DNA of 6,645 bases, taken from assembly GCA_900761995.1 (NCBI GenBank), contig CAAFEY010000145.1, forward strand, positions 1 to 6,645. Reading direction: 5' to 3'. The notes below the pieces were generated by a model. The model was not told the origin of the DNA, made no database searches, and saw only the letters and a program-made list of their open reading frames with translations. The stretch's first letter is position 1, and every line of letters begins with the position of its first letter. A program made the translations under genes and the position numbers. Positions 6,202-6,645 of this stretch are shown piece after piece. This stretch comes from an uncultured Collinsella sp. GTDB lineage: Bacteria; Actinomycetota; Coriobacteriia; Coriobacteriales; Coriobacteriaceae.

Positions 6202-6645
6202 CTATTTCCAAACGCGCTCGGCAATACGCCTGACCAGCGCAATCTTTGCCCACTGCTCGTCCTCGGTCAGCTTATTGCCAATCTCGCAGCTGGCAAAGCC
6301 ACACTGCGGAGACAGATACAGGTTCTCGAGCGGCACGTACTTTGCCGCCTCGCGGATGCGCTCGACGATAACATCCTCGTTCTCGAGCTCTGCCGCCTTG
6401 GTGGTCACCAAGCCCAGCACGACCTTCTTGCCGGGAGCAACGTACTTGAGCGGCTCAAAACCACCGGCGCGGGGCGTGTCGAACTCCAGATAGAACGCGT
6501 CAACGTCCTCATGCGCAAACAGGTACGGCGCGATGGGGTCGTAGCCGCCCTCAAAAGCGTAGGTGGAGTGGTAGTTGCCGCGGCATACATGCGTGTTGAT
6601 AGCCAGATCGTCGGGCTTGCCCTCGATGGCGGCATTGTTGAGCGC
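6202..6645 (-). CDS. Cobalamin-independent methionine synthase-like protein (YxjG/YxjH type), C-terminal part
   Basis: The frame is open to the right edge; 147 C-terminal residues are visible and the start lies outside. The fragment matches the C-terminal catalytic barrel of MetE-family methyltransferases, in the short single-barrel YxjG/YxjH subfamily. Numbering from the edge, INTHVCRGNYHSTY gives the zinc ligands His19 and Cys21, FYLEFD gives Glu54, and LSPQCGFAS gives Cys115. Together these are the four positions equivalent to the zinc site of E. coli MetE. GLVTTKAAELE and GNKLTEDEQWAKIALV are typical of the YxjG/YxjH group. These enzymes transfer a methyl group to homocysteine, or a related thiol, to make methionine in the cytoplasm; the methyl donor in this subfamily is less well established than for MetE. 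The catalytic set is intact in what is visible. It lies upstream of the permease on the same strand with 122 bases between, so co-transcription is possible but not shown. Confidence 0.9.
   Translation of the reverse strand, partial: ALNNAAIEGKPDDLAINTHVCRGNYHSTYAFEGGYDPIAPYLFAHEDVDAFYLEFDTPRAGGFEPLKYVAPGKKVVLGLVTTKAAELENEDVIVERIREAAKYVPLENLYLSPQCGFASCEIGNKLTEDEQWAKIALVRRIAERVWK

Noticed and set aside
6195..6206. Palindromic GCGCTAGCG stretch at the end of the methionine-synthase-like gene as a terminator
   Set aside because: The self-complementary stretch is too short, has no loop, and no T-run follows on the minus strand.
6080..6253. Longer permease start at 6253
   Set aside because: The extra 58 residues run through the candidate promoter and overlap the end of the methionine-synthase-like gene. 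AAAGGA before 6079 supports the shorter start.

Overview
The window reads as a piece of chromosome from a high-GC, Gram-positive, gut-type Actinobacterium, most probably Collinsella or a close relative in the Coriobacteriia. The clues are GC-rich codon third positions, LAxTG-type wall-sorting signals of the kind seen in high-GC Gram-positives, and -10 boxes of the form (T/G)ACAAT. The genus is an inference, not proven.

Positions 1-3811 hold two tandem, same-strand paralogous surface-protein genes. The first is cut by the left edge and lacks only its first few codons; the second is complete (start 2021, 596 aa). Both encode an unusually long Arg-rich signal sequence, a beta-helix-like adhesin or carbohydrate-binding body containing about six coils of about 24 residues, a Lys/Pro/Glu-rich wall-spanning linker, and a C-terminal LAATGD + hydrophobic segment + RKRS sorting signal. 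Each gene is followed by its own strong intrinsic terminator, so they look like independent transcription units made by duplication.

Positions 4019-4684 (+) encode a compact alpha/beta-hydrolase of the Fes/esterase-D type. It converges on a uracil/xanthine-type NCS2 permease on the minus strand (4745-6079). The two share one long symmetric hairpin that can terminate transcription from both sides. Upstream of the permease on the same strand lies the 3' end of a cobalamin-independent methionine-synthase-like gene (YxjG/YxjH type), which runs off the right edge.

The region divides into a surface-protein duplication (left half) and ordinary metabolic and transport genes (right half). No RNA genes, CRISPR, insertion sequences or phage genes were seen. 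No gene-free stretch exceeds 300 bases: the longest gap (1750-2020) holds a terminator, a second hairpin and the leader of the second surface gene. The most interesting material is the tandem surface-protein pair, with its mosaic of near-identical and divergent blocks.
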